Part shown: positions 1 to 8,889 of the stretch, piece after piece
Numbering within the stretch: position 1 is the first letter of the stretch
How the letters are laid out: every line of letters begins with the position of its first letter
Source of the DNA: Vibrio cortegadensis
GTDB lineage: Bacteria > Pseudomonadota > Gammaproteobacteria > Enterobacterales > Vibrionaceae
DNA length: 64,000 bases
Assembly: GCF_024347395.1 (NCBI RefSeq)
Contig: NZ_AP025472.1
Coordinates: 1,922,001 to 1,986,000 of the forward strand
Direction: 5' to 3'
Notes under the pieces: model-generated
What the model saw: only the letters and a program-made list of their open reading frames with translations
Told to the model about the DNA's origin: nothing
Databases searched by the model: none
Translations under genes and position numbers: made by a program

Positions 1-201
1 TATATAAACATAAAAGATCAAGGTGAAGGGCTAACTGAGAAGCCTTCCGCAGATGGACATGGCTTAGGCTTGCTCATTGTTGATGATTTATGTTCACGAT
101 ATGGCTGGTCTTTCTCACTAAGCAACCATAAAAGCGGAGGCTGCGAAGCTGTCGTTACGTTTCCATCACTTCAAAAATCAATCCCCCTAGCCGACTCATA
201 A
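1..201 (+). CDS. Sensor histidine kinase, C-terminal fragment (5' end outside window)
   Basis: The first 66 codons are open from the window edge to TAA at 199-201. The translation contains the two nucleotide-binding motifs of a HATPase_c domain: DQGEG (G1 box) followed by GHGLGLLIVDDLCSRYGW (G2 box region). The family transfers phosphate from ATP to a histidine and then to a partner response regulator. The protein ends about 50 residues after the G1 box with no receiver domain, so it is a classical rather than a hybrid kinase. The partner and the signal cannot be read from this fragment. An 11-bp inverted repeat follows the stop codon. Confidence 0.8.
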   Translation, partial: YINIKDQGEGLTEKPSADGHGLGLLIVDDLCSRYGWSFSLSNHKSGGCEAVVTFPSLQKSIPLADS

Positions 202-209
202 CTGATTAT

Positions 210-241
210 CGCTATCCGCTTATCTACATTAGCGGATAGCG
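210..241. repeat. Perfect 11-bp inverted repeat after the kinase gene
   Basis: CGCTATCCGCT at 210-220 is repeated in inverted form at 231-241 with a 10-nt loop, starting 9 nt after the kinase stop codon. The position suits a transcription terminator or a 3'-end stabilising hairpin. The following bases are AT-rich but lack a clear run of T, so intrinsic termination is uncertain. Confidence 0.5.
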
Positions 242-327
242 GTAAATTGTATTCTATAATTATTGTTGGTTTACTCTTTAACCATACTACTAGATACTGT
301 GCCCAACTTAGTTAAACATTTTGTTGT

Positions 328-1248
328 ATGAAATTAGACAATAGCCCTATAACCCAACATCAATTTCAGAAAAGCACTTTCTTTCTTAAGCGTGATGATC
401 AACTCCATTCCCACTTTTCAGGTAACAAAGCTCGTAAATTTATGAACATACTAGAGAGTGACTACCCTAAAGTCACCACTCTGATATCTTATGGATCTGC
501 GCAGGCCAATTCATTCTATTCATTAGCGGCTCTGGCTCGAATAAAGGGTTGGTCTTTCGAGTTTTATGTTGATCATATTCCAGCATCGGTTAAAGCATAT
601 CCAAGAGGTAATTATCGTGGAGCGCTCGAACTTGGCGCTAATATTATTGATCTTTCCGAAGTTGCACCAGAACTGCATCCAAAATCTTATATTGAAGAGA
701 TTCGACAGCCAGCCGAAGAATGTTTGTATGTTGAAGAAGGTGGCCGATCTCCTCTCGCCGAATATGGCGTGAAGCAACTCGCAAGAGAGATACTGAGTTG
801 GGTTCGATTTGAACCGAATCATAATTTCGTGGTTGCCCTACCTTCAGGGACGGGGACGACGGCACTCTATCTTCATAAGCATTTAAAAACACATAACATT
901 CCTGTGATTACCTGTGCCTGTGTGGGTGGGAATGATTATCTGACAAGCCAATTTGATGAATTAGGTGAAAGCGATCACCCAGAAATTTTGTCTCTGGATA
1001 AAAAGCACCACTTTGGCAAGCTCTATCAACAAGATTACCAAACGTGGCTAAATTTAGAGCAACAAACCGACATTGAATTCGACCTGCTTTATGACCCTCT
1101 AATGTGGCAATGCTTAGACCGATGGAGCGCAGAAAACCCAGAGAAAACCCTACTGTATATTCATCAAGGTGGGCTACTCGGTAATGAAACGATGTTGCCG
1201 CGCTATCAAAGAAAGTATCCACAACTCGCAAGCTCTATTGACAATTAA
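328..1248 (+). CDS. PLP-dependent enzyme of the ACC deaminase / D-cysteine desulfhydrase family
   Basis: This 306-residue protein has the fold-type II PLP layout. The Schiff-base lysine is probably K34 in SGNKARKF (compare GGNK-RK in DcyD and AcdS). A substrate-binding loop SYGSAQANSF lies at about 54-63, a GG-SP segment at 138-142, and the phosphate-binding loop SGTGTTAL at 173-180. Known relatives deaminate D-cysteine, ACC or related amino acids to keto acids and ammonia. The family usually has S-N-H in the loop where this protein has A-N-S, and it is about 20-30 residues shorter than DcyD or AcdS, so the substrate is open. It stands alone, and no strong Shine-Dalgarno precedes the ATG. Fold assignment is firm; substrate assignment is not. 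Confidence 0.75.
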   Translation: MKLDNSPITQHQFQKSTFFLKRDDQLHSHFSGNKARKFMNILESDYPKVTTLISYGSAQANSFYSLAALARIKGWSFEFYVDHIPASVKAYPRGNYRGALELGANIIDLSEVAPELHPKSYIEEIRQPAEECLYVEEGGRSPLAEYGVKQLAREILSWVRFEPNHNFVVALPSGTGTTALYLHKHLKTHNIPVITCACVGGNDYLTSQFDELGESDHPEILSLDKKHHFGKLYQQDYQTWLNLEQQTDIEFDLLYDPLMWQCLDRWSAENPEKTLLYIHQGGLLGNETMLPRYQRKYPQLASSIDN

Positions 1249-1308
1249 TCATGCGCACTTTAATGCTCCCTATTTGGATAAGGAGCATTCTATTAAAGTT
1301 GACCCTAA

Positions 1309-4300
1309 TTAGTTTGAGTCAATCGTGAGCAACGCTTTATGCTCTTCAGTTTTAAGTTTTGTTTTGCTATCCATGATGAATACGCGGTTTGCTTGCACTT
1401 TATTAACCAATAGCGACGTTTTGATTGCTTTCGCTCGCTCCTGAGCCAATTCACCTAACTCTTGGTACGAGACGTCTTGTGCCGAAAGCAGTTGGTTGTA
1501 TAAACTAATAGAAAGCGCTTTAGATATTTGTTCTGGCTCTGCGACTTTTTCCTGTAAAGTTAGACGCTCTTGAGCAAGATCTATTTTTAACTCTTCAACG
1601 GCTACCACTTCTAGTGCTTCTTTCAGCGGCCCAGTATCTGGAATACGGCTCGCACTTAAATCTTCAGGAAGCCTAGCAAGACCACTTTTCTTTAATAGTT
1701 TCTGCTGTAACTCGTCTTCTGCTATTTTAGCCGAATCGTCTTTAATAGAGACGGAGCCTTCAACGCTAAGGTTTAGATTCGGCCTTGCATTGAGTGCTTT
1801 TGCGAGTAAAACAATTTTCTGTTCACCAGCCTCATTCAGCTCTGAAGTTCCCGGTTCAAATTCGACATAATCGAGCTCTTCATCACTGCCAACCATATCC
1901 GCTAATAATGAAAATGGAGCGGTAACCGCTTTCGTGATCAGGTTTTCCAAGACGGTTAAAATTGCACCGCCGAAGCTAAAGTCAGGGCTATTGACATCAC
2001 CAGAGACTCCAAAACCAAGATCAATAACGCCATCCGTATCTTTCAACAACCCAATCGCAAGCGTGACGGGTAGACTCGTCGCAAGATCAGATTCACTACG
2101 TTTACCTAGCGTCAATTGATCCACAACAACGTTATTTTCGCCTTCCAAGATATTGTTTTCTAGACGGTAATTGATATCTATAGATAGCTGACCTTTATCA
2201 ATGTAATACCCCGCATAAAGCCCAGAATATGGACTCACCGATGTCAATTCAGCACTCTCTAATTTGAAATCCAAATCTAGATAAGGAGGCTGTGCTAGAG
2301 GGTTTACTTCTCCAAGGATGGTGACCGGTGCGTATTTATCAATTTTGCCTTTGATATCCACTTTCGCACGAGTTTGAGGATTGGATGAAATATGCTGAAT
2401 ACTGCCTTCTAGCATTTCAATTCCTGAAGCGAAGTTCGGAACCAATGAGTAATCGGCAAAAAAGGCAGAGCCATTTATAAACGCAATTTTATCAATATCA
2501 AGCGACAAGGTATTTTTATCACTACCTTGTTTTTCCTTAGAAGTAGAGGCTACAACCTGTGGTTCAGCCGATTGAGAGGACGTTACTGAGGACGCTTTTT
2601 TTCCTTCTGTTTTTTGAGCTTCTGTTTTCTTACTTTCTGCTTCTACGCTCTCTTGTTTTTTCGTTATTTGACCAATATTAGTCAATCGATCTTTCGTTAC
2701 AAGAACTTTAGCATACGGTTTGTTGAATAAAATGGTATCAATTTTCAACCGTTTTTTCTGCTGGTCAAAATGCAACGCTTCCAGCGACATACTCTCCCAC
2801 TTAAGCAGAGGTTCTTTTTCAAGCACATCTTTTATGACTAAGTTATCTATTGAGCTTTGCCCTTGAAAAATAGCTTTTCCTTTACTGTTGGCACTCAAGG
2901 AGCCTTGTGTACTGAGCGTACCGTTATCCACAATAAGGTTGAGATGCGGAGCGATGTAGCGTTGAAACTGTGTCAGATCCAGCGATACAAGTTTCATTTG
3001 CGCCACAAAGTCTTCATTCATTAAGTCTGCCAAGCCTTCCACGCTGTATTGACCACGAGCTTTGGTCGGCGCTTTGTTAAACTCTGAGCCTATTGCTAAA
3101 TCAAGTTTATAATGAATAGGATCGGTTAAATCACTATTTAACGCACCCGTTTCAAAATCTAATGGAAAGATTCGCCAGTGCATATTGTCACTCACAAAAC
3201 GATCTTCGAGGTTCAAATCTGCTTGTATAAGTGCAACTTTTTCCAGATTCACTCGCCATGCCGCATCTTGAGAAGTATCACTTTCTGAAGGTTCAGACGT
3301 AATGACATCCACCTGTTTTTGCTCTCGGTTAGTTGGAGTGAAATAACGAGGTAAATCTAACCCCTTACTATTTAATGCTGCATCCCCCCATAAACCTGTA
3401 ACCGATAATTCTTCAAGATCTACCTGTTTATCAGCAGTACTTATTTTAATACCATCAAGTGCCAGTTCATCCAATTTCACTTTGGGCTTACCATCATACT
3501 CAAACGCTAAATCATCGATAGAAAATCGCCCTTGATTAAGCTGAATATTGATTTGTTCTTGCAATTCACTCACAGAGAAATGTGAGTTGAAGTTAATGGC
3601 ACCACGACTCAAATTAGCGCTGATGATATTTTCACTTAGCGGCCATAAGGGTGGTAACTGGATCGCAGATACCCCGATGTCGCCTTTTGCGAGTAGCGGC
3701 TGAAGTTGAAACTGCCCGTTAAATTCAATACGACTCTTATCGCTTCCAGACAGTTCTAGAACAAATTGGTTTGTCGATAGAGGCGTTGCAGCTGCACTCT
3801 TCTGCGAAGCATCAAAGACTTGGGCCTGAGTATCAAGTTCGTTTAGCTCAAAGTTAATGTCGTGATAGCCAAGCGTTACGCCTGTTTGTCTATCGTGAAT
3901 GTCGATGGCAGCATTCGATAAATTGATTGTCAGCGCTTTAAAGGGAAACACTTTTTCAACAGTCTGATTTGATTCTTCCTGCTGGATTTCGGAGGAGGAC
4001 TTTTGAGGTAAAGCCGCAATATGCTCAATAATGTCTGTAAAATTAAACCTTGTCGACGCGCTATCTTGGCTTAATCTCGTCAGTTGAACTTGAGGCTCTA
4101 TTAGAGAAAAATACTCTAATGTCGGTGTTAAAGTGATAATACTTTGCCAAAAATTAAACTGTGTTTTTAACTGCTTAAAATGAACAAAGCGATTGATTCC
4201 ATCGCTCTCTGCGATCATGAAGTCATTAACTTCAATCCTCAGTAGAAAAGGATTCACTTTAATGTCTTGAACGCTAACATCACGCCCGATGAATTGGTGA

Positions 4301-4455
4301 AGCTGTTTTGGTAATTGGGACTCTATGGCAGCAGGTAAAGCTAAACCTATTAACAATGCATAAGAAGCATAGGCCGCCACAATATAAGTACCGATTCGAA
4401 TTGAACGGTGAGCCAACTTAAAACGTTTAATAGCCGCACTAAAGACACTTTTCAT
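1309..4455 (-). CDS. DUF748 (AsmA-like) family envelope protein
   Basis: A very large protein (1048 residues from the chosen start) with one N-terminal membrane helix (about residues 18-40), then a long periplasmic beta-rich region that ends in an OmpA-like segment. The DUF748 family belongs to the AsmA-like/repeating beta-groove group thought to act in envelope lipid or outer-membrane homeostasis; the role here is unknown. A low-complexity Lys/Glu/Ser linker lies in the middle. The frame stays open to an ATG at 4596. I prefer the ATG at 4455 because AAGGA sits about 9 nt upstream of it and the N-terminus then begins just before the membrane helix, as in homologues. The extra 47 residues of the longer form look like neither a signal peptide nor any domain I recognise. 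It is apparently monocistronic. Confidence 0.8.
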   Translation of the reverse strand: MKSVFSAAIKRFKLAHRSIRIGTYIVAAYASYALLIGLALPAAIESQLPKQLHQFIGRDVSVQDIKVNPFLLRIEVNDFMIAESDGINRFVHFKQLKTQFNFWQSIITLTPTLEYFSLIEPQVQLTRLSQDSASTRFNFTDIIEHIAALPQKSSSEIQQEESNQTVEKVFPFKALTINLSNAAIDIHDRQTGVTLGYHDINFELNELDTQAQVFDASQKSAAATPLSTNQFVLELSGSDKSRIEFNGQFQLQPLLAKGDIGVSAIQLPPLWPLSENIISANLSRGAINFNSHFSVSELQEQINIQLNQGRFSIDDLAFEYDGKPKVKLDELALDGIKISTADKQVDLEELSVTGLWGDAALNSKGLDLPRYFTPTNREQKQVDVITSEPSESDTSQDAAWRVNLEKVALIQADLNLEDRFVSDNMHWRIFPLDFETGALNSDLTDPIHYKLDLAIGSEFNKAPTKARGQYSVEGLADLMNEDFVAQMKLVSLDLTQFQRYIAPHLNLIVDNGTLSTQGSLSANSKGKAIFQGQSSIDNLVIKDVLEKEPLLKWESMSLEALHFDQQKKRLKIDTILFNKPYAKVLVTKDRLTNIGQITKKQESVEAESKKTEAQKTEGKKASSVTSSQSAEPQVVASTSKEKQGSDKNTLSLDIDKIAFINGSAFFADYSLVPNFASGIEMLEGSIQHISSNPQTRAKVDIKGKIDKYAPVTILGEVNPLAQPPYLDLDFKLESAELTSVSPYSGLYAGYYIDKGQLSIDINYRLENNILEGENNVVVDQLTLGKRSESDLATSLPVTLAIGLLKDTDGVIDLGFGVSGDVNSPDFSFGGAILTVLENLITKAVTAPFSLLADMVGSDEELDYVEFEPGTSELNEAGEQKIVLLAKALNARPNLNLSVEGSVSIKDDSAKIAEDELQQKLLKKSGLARLPEDLSASRIPDTGPLKEALEVVAVEELKIDLAQERLTLQEKVAEPEQISKALSISLYNQLLSAQDVSYQELGELAQERAKAIKTSLLVNKVQANRVFIMDSKTKLKTEEHKALLTIDSN

Positions 4456-4698
4456 ACCGTGATTCCTTGCCCTGGTATCCAGATTCTTGTTTATTTTTAT
4501 GAAGATAGACTCTTGCCAATCAGTAGTAACAATATCTGATATCAGTTTGCTCAGCCAGTATTTAAGCCTAATACTCTGACTTAGGTATGCTTTCATCAGA
4601 TCTCACACGGCATGCTATCAGCAGCTCGCTATGATAATACCAAGCGGATGAGTATAAGAGGTGTTACTGGAGACAGGTTTGCATTTCCTTACCGGCAT

Positions 4699-4727
4699 AA
4701 AAAAAGACGCCCTAAGACGTCTTTCTT
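4699..4727 (-). terminator. Terminator of the tRNA-Ser gene
   Basis: On the minus strand AAAGACG and CGTCTTT form a stem with an 8-nt loop, followed by a run of T's (4699-4705 on the plus strand is all A). It begins about 10 nt past the 3' end of the tRNA. Confidence 0.8.
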
Positions 4728-4735
4728 CAAGAATG

Positions 4736-4823
4736 TGGCGGTGAGTGAGAGATTCGAACTCTCGGTACGTTGCCGTACACACACTTTCCAGGCGTGCTCC
4801 TTCAGCCACTCGGACAACTCACC
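4736..4823 (-). tRNA. tRNA-Ser, anticodon GGA
   Basis: The minus strand reads as an 88-nt class II tRNA. The acceptor stem GGTGAGT pairs with ACTCACC, the discriminator is G, and CCA is encoded. The anticodon loop reads CTGGAAA with GGA in the centre, the long variable arm has a TACGGCAACGTA hairpin, and the T arm contains GTTCGAATC. It decodes UCC and UCU codons. No element-like sequence or repeated tRNA 3' end is seen beside it. Confidence 0.97.
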
Positions 4824-4970
4824 GTATTTCGTTAACTGCTTGGTCAACGAGGCGCTAATTTAATGATTTAACTCATTTCGGTCAAGTGAAATTGGCGAAA
4901 AAAGTCAGATTACACGTTTGTTTGTTCATTAAGTAGCTAATTAGATCAAAATAAAACCAAAGTAAGCAAG

Positions 4971-5420
4971 TTAAGCCGTTTGGTAATAGCCAGGAACTTT
5001 AAACCACTTACGGCACATATCTAAAAAGTAGCCATATAGCACCCCCATACCACAAGAGATGACGGCATTACTTGAAACTGCTGTAATAATTTGATCGGTC
5101 GATGCCCCAACTGCAAGCAGAATGCCTGCATATACTGGTGACTGGAAAAGGACATATGCTAATAGATCAGAAACATTCTTCATTAGTTTTGATGTTGATA
5201 CTTTATAACCACTGCGTATAAACCAATCTCGAAATACTCCATAAGGCCAAGCAATCGCGATATTTACGGGAATAGATAGAACACGAGATGCCAAAGATTG
5301 CTCAAAACTCATTCCAGAGATGAACACTTCGACAATCATTCCCGAAATAAAACAAAAGACAACCATTGCAAACGTATCTGCTGCCGCATTACGAAAACAG
5401 AATGACCCATTAGCCTTCAT
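4971..5420 (-). CDS. alaE: L-alanine exporter AlaE
   Basis: About 149 residues, with four hydrophobic segments typical of the AlaE (YgaW) inner-membrane exporter, which removes excess L-alanine from the cytoplasm. Family signatures are present: AADTFAMVVF near the N-terminus, EVFISGMSFEQSLASRVLSI, IPVNIAIAWPYGVFRDWFIR, and a C-terminal GYFLDMCRKWFKVPGY. I take the ATG at 5420, preceded by GGGG at about 7 nt; a GTG two codons upstream (5426) is possible. It is a single gene transcribed leftward. In E. coli the gene is induced through Lrp; nothing in the upstream sequence lets me confirm that here. Confidence 0.93.
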   Translation of the reverse strand: MKANGSFCFRNAAADTFAMVVFCFISGMIVEVFISGMSFEQSLASRVLSIPVNIAIAWPYGVFRDWFIRSGYKVSTSKLMKNVSDLLAYVLFQSPVYAGILLAVGASTDQIITAVSSNAVISCGMGVLYGYFLDMCRKWFKVPGYYQTA

Positions 5421-5581
5421 TACCACACCCCAACACTTATCACTACTAAATCACAATTAAACCGCAATATAAAACCAGCTTTAAATAACCAGCCAGTCAT
5501 TTGCGCTATTAAAACACATATTTTAAAGTGATAAATATCAAAGTAATAACGGGAGGGTAAATTAATAACTAATTAAGATTA

Positions 5582-5608
5582 AAAAAGCAGCTTATAACAC
5601 TGCTTTTT
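5582..5608 (-). terminator. Terminator downstream of the hybrid kinase gene
   Basis: AAAAAGCAG (5582-5590) and CTGCTTTTT (5600-5608) form a 9-bp stem with a 9-nt loop. On the minus strand the 3' arm runs into T's. It lies about 60 nt past the kinase stop codon. Confidence 0.8.
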
Positions 5609-5665
5609 GGACAACTGCTCAATAACCAGTCAAATAACGAGTATTATCAGTAAGTAAATTACATT

Positions 5666-8074
5666 TTAGTTATTTATAAGAAGTAAGGTTAACTGGTCGA
5701 GATCACTTTGCTTCGGTACGGCATTAAGTTGCAATGATGACTCTATGTTTTGAAGCAAAATGGCAAGAGCGGGAGATATTGGCCTTGAGCATAAATGTTT
5801 AAGCTGATCCAATGTCGCGCTTGCTTGAGAAATATGCAAATTTTCAAGCTCAATAAAGAACTGAACAAGAAGTTCTTCTACATTTTTTACGGCTGTTGAC
5901 TCAGTTTGGTACTGATATAATTTTCTGGCGTAACGATACAACGCGTCATCCAGTTCACGTTCATCTATCGGTTTTGCAATAATATAATCAGCGCCAACCC
6001 CTAGCATCCTCTCACGAGTTTCACGAAATACGTCAGCTGTACATCCAAAGATCAGAACCGTGCTCATAGGGGGGCTAAGTGATCGAATACCAGAGATCGA
6101 CTCAACACCGTCCATCACAGGCATATGATTATCCATCAAAATTAAATCAAACTTCTGCTCCGCAACGATTTGAAGAGCTTCTTCTCCATTTCCAACACAT
6201 ACACATTCAAAGCCTTTATTCTTCATGAAGGTTTCAATAATGATGGTATTAGTACGATTATCTTCAACAATCAATACCCGCAGTCCTGAGTAATCTAACT
6301 TCTGCTGTAACAGGGATTGTTTTGAGCCTGGTTTACATGCGGCAATCTTCACTTTCACTTCAAAGCTAGTACCAATCTCTTCCTCACTAACAACCGATAC
6401 TCCTCCGCCCATAAGCTCCGCGATCCGTTTAACAATCGTAAGACCAAGCCCTGTACCGCCAAAACGACGTGTAGTACTTGATTCAGCTTGTTCGAATGGA
6501 TTAAAGATTCGTTTCTGCGCCTCTTTCGAGATTCCGATCCCTGTATCTTTAACCCTTATAGATAAAAACTCGCTTCCATCTTCTTCGTACTCTTTTAAAT
6601 ACACCTCAACAAAACCACGAGACGTAAACTTCACCGCGTTATTAAGAAGATTAAATAATATTTGCCGTAAGCGCGCTTTATCCGAGTAATACCAACGTCC
6701 GGTAGGGATCTCCGAATACACTTTAAATTGAAGCCCTTTTTCAGTGCATAATGTGTAATAGACACTATTGATACTGCCGACAATTGAGTCGATTGGGAAC
6801 CCACTTCGATCTAGCTCAAGATGACCTTGTTCAATTTTAGAAAAATCTAAAATCTCATTGAGCAGCGTCATCATGTGCTCTCCAGAGTCATAAAGAGTTT
6901 TTAAATATTTCTCTTGAGCCTCTGTAAGTTCAGTTTTAAGTAGAATTTGAGCCGTTCCTAACACCCCATTCATTGGCGTACGGATTTCATGAGATAAAGT
7001 TGCCAAAAACAAAGATTTAGCTTCAGTCGATGCTTGCGCTTTGATTTTCTCTTCTTCTAAATAAACCGTTTTCTCATTAAAAGCGTCAACCAAATGCCGT
7101 ATTTCATCTCTGCTTGAATAAGAAATTTCAATGATCCCACCCTGCTTCGATTCATCCACTTTTCTGGCGATGACGGTTATTGGATTAATTAAATAGCGAC
7201 TAAGAAGATAATAGCCAGCCATGACACAAATAAGCAGTAATGGCACGATACCTAATTCGATATTCATCACTTGCTCGAACACCTCATCGGACACTAACCG
7301 TTTAGAGTTAACCACTTCAATTTGCCAATCAAAGGCACCGAATGTATAGCGACTGATGTATATATTATCGACAACCTTAAAATTATGTTCGGTTAATATT
7401 TTTCCATAATTATCACGCAACACCACGCCAAGATCGTACTGTTCAGCATGCTTTTTGACAAAATCAATCAAACCAGCCAAAGACAAATCAACGGTTGCGA
7501 CGCCTGCAAACTGCCCTTTTAAGTAGTACGGTGTAGAAGCGGTGATCATTTGTATATGTGTATAGGAATCGATATATACATCAGACCACGAGATAGTTTT
7601 TTCTGGTCGACCAGCCACTTCGGTGTACCATGACTCCTTATGATAACCTGCCGCTTCTGGATTATTCCAAGAGACTATCTGATCGATCTCACCAGTATTG
7701 CTTCTGTTGTAAAACAAGCTTGAATAAGGAATGTTGCGATCAATGCTGTAAGGCTGCGGCCAAATGCCACCACTCACTACAATGTTATCGCTTAATAAAA
7801 AGATGGACCGAAAAACCTCGTCGAGCTTTTCTTGGGTTTGATCAGTTTGCACAATGCCGACTATTGAGAATAGAACCCCTAAAGAGCTATTGAGTGGTTC
7901 ATTGATTTGTGCGGAAAGTAATTCTGAGCGCAAGTCTAAATTGCGGACAAGTTTATCCCTTACTGGCGGCTCTACCACCCAGTAGGTTACGCTGCCAATA
8001 ATTGCAATGAAAAAGCAAAGGTAAAGGCCCAGTGCTATGATGCTTTTTTTCTTAAGTGACGAACGTATATCCAT
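5666..8074 (-). CDS. Hybrid sensor histidine kinase with periplasmic Cache-like domain and receiver domain
   Basis: An 802-residue membrane kinase. TM1 is about residues 13-33, the periplasmic sensor 34-270 resembles a double Cache domain, and TM2 is about 273-291. A HAMP region spans about 292-345. The HisKA domain has phosphoacceptor H362 in LSHEIRTPMNG. The HATPase has N-box N479, G1 DTGIG (510-514) and G2 GGTGLGL (539-545). A receiver domain at about 597-715 has D648 as phosphoacceptor and K701. The last 80 residues show no recognisable histidine phosphotransfer (HPt) motif, so the relay needs an external HPt protein. No response regulator lies next to it. Cache domains usually bind small amino or organic acids; the ligand here is unknown. 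It is monocistronic with its own terminator. Confidence 0.88.
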   Translation of the reverse strand: MDIRSSLKKKSIIALGLYLCFFIAIIGSVTYWVVEPPVRDKLVRNLDLRSELLSAQINEPLNSSLGVLFSIVGIVQTDQTQEKLDEVFRSIFLLSDNIVVSGGIWPQPYSIDRNIPYSSLFYNRSNTGEIDQIVSWNNPEAAGYHKESWYTEVAGRPEKTISWSDVYIDSYTHIQMITASTPYYLKGQFAGVATVDLSLAGLIDFVKKHAEQYDLGVVLRDNYGKILTEHNFKVVDNIYISRYTFGAFDWQIEVVNSKRLVSDEVFEQVMNIELGIVPLLLICVMAGYYLLSRYLINPITVIARKVDESKQGGIIEISYSSRDEIRHLVDAFNEKTVYLEEEKIKAQASTEAKSLFLATLSHEIRTPMNGVLGTAQILLKTELTEAQEKYLKTLYDSGEHMMTLLNEILDFSKIEQGHLELDRSGFPIDSIVGSINSVYYTLCTEKGLQFKVYSEIPTGRWYYSDKARLRQILFNLLNNAVKFTSRGFVEVYLKEYEEDGSEFLSIRVKDTGIGISKEAQKRIFNPFEQAESSTTRRFGGTGLGLTIVKRIAELMGGGVSVVSEEEIGTSFEVKVKIAACKPGSKQSLLQQKLDYSGLRVLIVEDNRTNTIIIETFMKNKGFECVCVGNGEEALQIVAEQKFDLILMDNHMPVMDGVESISGIRSLSPPMSTVLIFGCTADVFRETRERMLGVGADYIIAKPIDERELDDALYRYARKLYQYQTESTAVKNVEELLVQFFIELENLHISQASATLDQLKHLCSRPISPALAILLQNIESSLQLNAVPKQSDLDQLTLLLINN

Positions 8075-8210
8075 ATTTCTTCGATACTTTTCAATTATTC
8101 ATTAAAATTTATAGTGATTAACTCAGCACATCAAGTCTTTTTCCCTTTGCTATTGCTTGGTAAGATAGCCACTTCATTCTACACCCTCTTAACTGATACG
8201 GTATTCTATT

Positions 8211-8780
8211 TTGACATTACAAGAAATTCTGTCTTTACCAGAGCTCGAAGATAAATTAATTAATGAAGCGAAAACATATGGATTCGTGACTGCAATGGCA
8301 GCCGCTCCGAACGTCTTAACACCGCACGAATGGCTTTCGTTTCTATGGGGGGGGGAAGAAGCCGCTCCTTTTTCTGATGGTGAGCAGCTAGAAACTTACG
8401 TAGAAAGAGTCATTGAACTGTGGAATAGCTTCCGCCCTGCGCTTCTTGACGGTGAATGGGTTTGGCCTACCATTTGCCAGCTTGATGAAGAAGAGATTGT
8501 GAATGAAGCCACACGAGATTTTTGTGAAGGCGTACTTCAAGGCTGGCAACTTAGTCGTGATGACTGGGAGACGTTAATGCCAGAAGAGAGCGAAGATAAC
8601 GCCTTACTCGGTGGCGTGCTGCTCTCTTTAAGTATGCTTTACGATCCAGAGACATCAATCACGGCCTTAAAAGAACAAGGCATTGAAGGACTTGAGCAGT
8701 TTGAAGAGATATTTAATGCGATGCCAATTATGCTATGCGGTCTAACCCAAAAAGGCGTTGCATTAGCTGAGAATCAATAA
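8211..8780 (+). CDS. YecA/YgfB (UPF0149) family protein
   Basis: A 189-residue acidic soluble protein of the UPF0149 family. Recognisable parts are LTPHEWLSFLWGGEE, the central DFCEGVLQGWQLSRDDWE and the C-terminal region with AMPIMLCGL. The family is all-helical and its biochemical role is unclear; some members carry a C-terminal SEC-C zinc motif, which is absent here. The start is TTG at 8211, chosen because the first residues TLQEILSLPELEDKL match the family N-terminus; there is no good ribosome-binding site, so the start is only moderately sure. A G-run (GGGGGG) occurs at about 8348, within the codons for the WGGEE segment. It is a single gene, convergent with the K+ channel gene. Confidence 0.75.
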   Translation: MTLQEILSLPELEDKLINEAKTYGFVTAMAAAPNVLTPHEWLSFLWGGEEAAPFSDGEQLETYVERVIELWNSFRPALLDGEWVWPTICQLDEEEIVNEATRDFCEGVLQGWQLSRDDWETLMPEESEDNALLGGVLLSLSMLYDPETSITALKEQGIEGLEQFEEIFNAMPIMLCGLTQKGVALAENQ

Positions 8781-8827
8781 GCTCGATAAAACGATCTCAT
8801 TAAAGTAAACATACCGTTATTAGAATA

Positions 8828-8857
8828 AACAAAGGCCAGTATTCATTGGCCTTTGTT
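8828..8857. terminator. Bidirectional terminator between the YecA-like and K+ channel genes
   Basis: AACAAAGGCCA (8828-8838) and TGGCCTTTGTT (8847-8857) form a perfect 11-bp stem with an 8-nt loop between two convergent genes. T-rich sequence follows on the plus strand. Confidence 0.8.
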
Positions 8858-8889
8858 TATTATTCATCGACAGAAGCTTTCATTTATAT

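Noticed and set aside
4736..4823. tRNA-Ser as an attachment site for an integrated element
   Set aside because: No integrase, no second copy of the tRNA 3' end and no change in gene content on either side.
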